Source of the DNA: DATECU01 sp035286745
GTDB taxonomy: Bacteria; Acidobacteriota; Vicinamibacteria; Fen-336
Reading direction: 5' to 3'
Length of the DNA stretch: 14,375 bases
NCBI GenBank assembly: GCA_035286745.1
Contig: DATECU010000039.1
Location: 1-14,375, forward strand
Shown: one piece after another, positions 14,148 to 14,375 of the stretch
Numbering within the stretch: the stretch's first letter is position 1
Layout of the letters: the number at the start of each line of letters is the position of its first letter
The notes under the pieces: generated by a model
Database searches by the model: none
Told to the model about the DNA's origin: nothing
Seen by the model: the letters and a program-made list of their open reading frames with translations, nothing else
Made by a program: the position numbers and the translations under genes

Positions 14148-14375
14148 TCACCCCGTTGTCCCCGCATCTGGTGAACGCGGACGCCTACCTGGCTTGGTGT
14201 TCTTCGTGCTGGAGCTGCGTTTCGGGACAGGGACCCTGACCCTGACGACCGCGGCCAGGGCACGAAGCGGCTCGTTGACGGAGTCGGCGTTTGGGAACAC
14301 ATCCGACACGTCGGGGTCGAGCACCATGATGTTGGTGCTCGACCTGTAGCGCTTGTAGTACCTCCCGCGGACTGC
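14148..14375 (-). CDS. Partial small antitoxin-like protein (C-terminal part)
   Basis: The minus-strand frame is open from the right edge to TGA 14148-14150 (75 codons plus stop), so the N-terminus lies outside the window. It reads VRGRYYKRYRSSTNIMVLDP, DVSDVFPNADSVNEPLRALAAVV, then a basic tail ending in PRSPDAGTTG. The first 45 residues resemble a common group of small (about 80-100 aa) bacterial proteins with RGKYY...GTN...LDPDV...FP...SVNEALR motifs that often precede PIN or other small toxin genes. The antitoxin label is inference from that memory and no toxin gene is visible downstream. The last 30 residues (14148-14240), across a GTCAGGGTCAGGGTCCC stretch, may be read-through beyond an original end. 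The region between this stop and the rlmI stop (14058-14147) holds no gene. Confidence 0.5.
   Translation of the reverse strand, partial: AVRGRYYKRYRSSTNIMVLDPDVSDVFPNADSVNEPLRALAAVVRVRVPVPKRSSSTKNTKPGRRPRSPDAGTTG

Noticed and set aside
1..14375. CRISPR arrays, tRNA or rRNA genes, integrases and transposases
   Set aside because: Looked for on both strands by eye. No regularly spaced repeats with unique spacers, no tRNA T-loop/acceptor pairing, no rRNA and no recombinase motifs were seen.

Overview
The window is GC-rich chromosomal DNA from an environmental bacterium. I lean towards Acidobacteriota or a similar high-GC Gram-negative. The signs are a TonB-dependent receptor with an N-terminal carboxypeptidase-regulatory-like domain and signal peptide, a bactofilin, GTG starts, and intergenic short-repeat patches. 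The taxonomic call is inference; no rRNA, tRNA or other phylogenetic marker RNA is present.

Layout, left to right. (1) The left edge holds a decayed C-terminal piece of a DUF4143-type ATPase on the minus strand. It is followed by an EamA/DMT-family transporter on the plus strand. (2) A 310-bp convergent intergenic region carries heptanucleotide repeats in opposite orientations, a 17-bp direct repeat and a CTCTGTG-type repeat. (3) An intact DinG-family Fe-S helicase lies on the minus strand, followed by a small nucleotidyltransferase-like gene on the plus strand. Next comes a second, broken copy of the start of the helicase gene, with an in-frame 648-bp internal deletion and a 1-bp frameshift. 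An intact AAA/DUF4143 ATPase follows, preceded by a sharp dyad. This 3.4-6.1 kb stretch is the accessory, rearranged part of the window. (4) About 340 bp hold no assignable gene, then comes a 138-aa orphan reading frame. (5) An iron-uptake-like unit on the minus strand consists of a TonB-dependent receptor and a PepSY-TM protein with 1 nt between stop and start. A perfect 10+3+10 dyad resembling a Fur operator sits about 55 bp upstream of the receptor start. (6) Core metabolism: rpiB and glyA (minus strand, 30 nt apart) are a likely operon. Divergent from them are a bactofilin and a 23S rRNA cytosine methyltransferase of the RlmI family, 9 nt apart. (7) The right edge holds the C-terminal part of a small antitoxin-like protein on the minus strand, cut by the window end.

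Functionally, the receptor/PepSY pair probably imports and/or reduces a ferric chelate under iron control. RpiB and GlyA serve pentose-phosphate and one-carbon metabolism. The bactofilin and methyltransferase are probably co-transcribed, with no evident functional link.

I found no convincing new multi-gene system. The most unusual material is the duplicated, deleted dinG fragment around a nucleotidyltransferase that lacks one expected metal-binding aspartate, and the dyad next to the start of the DUF4143 ATPase.
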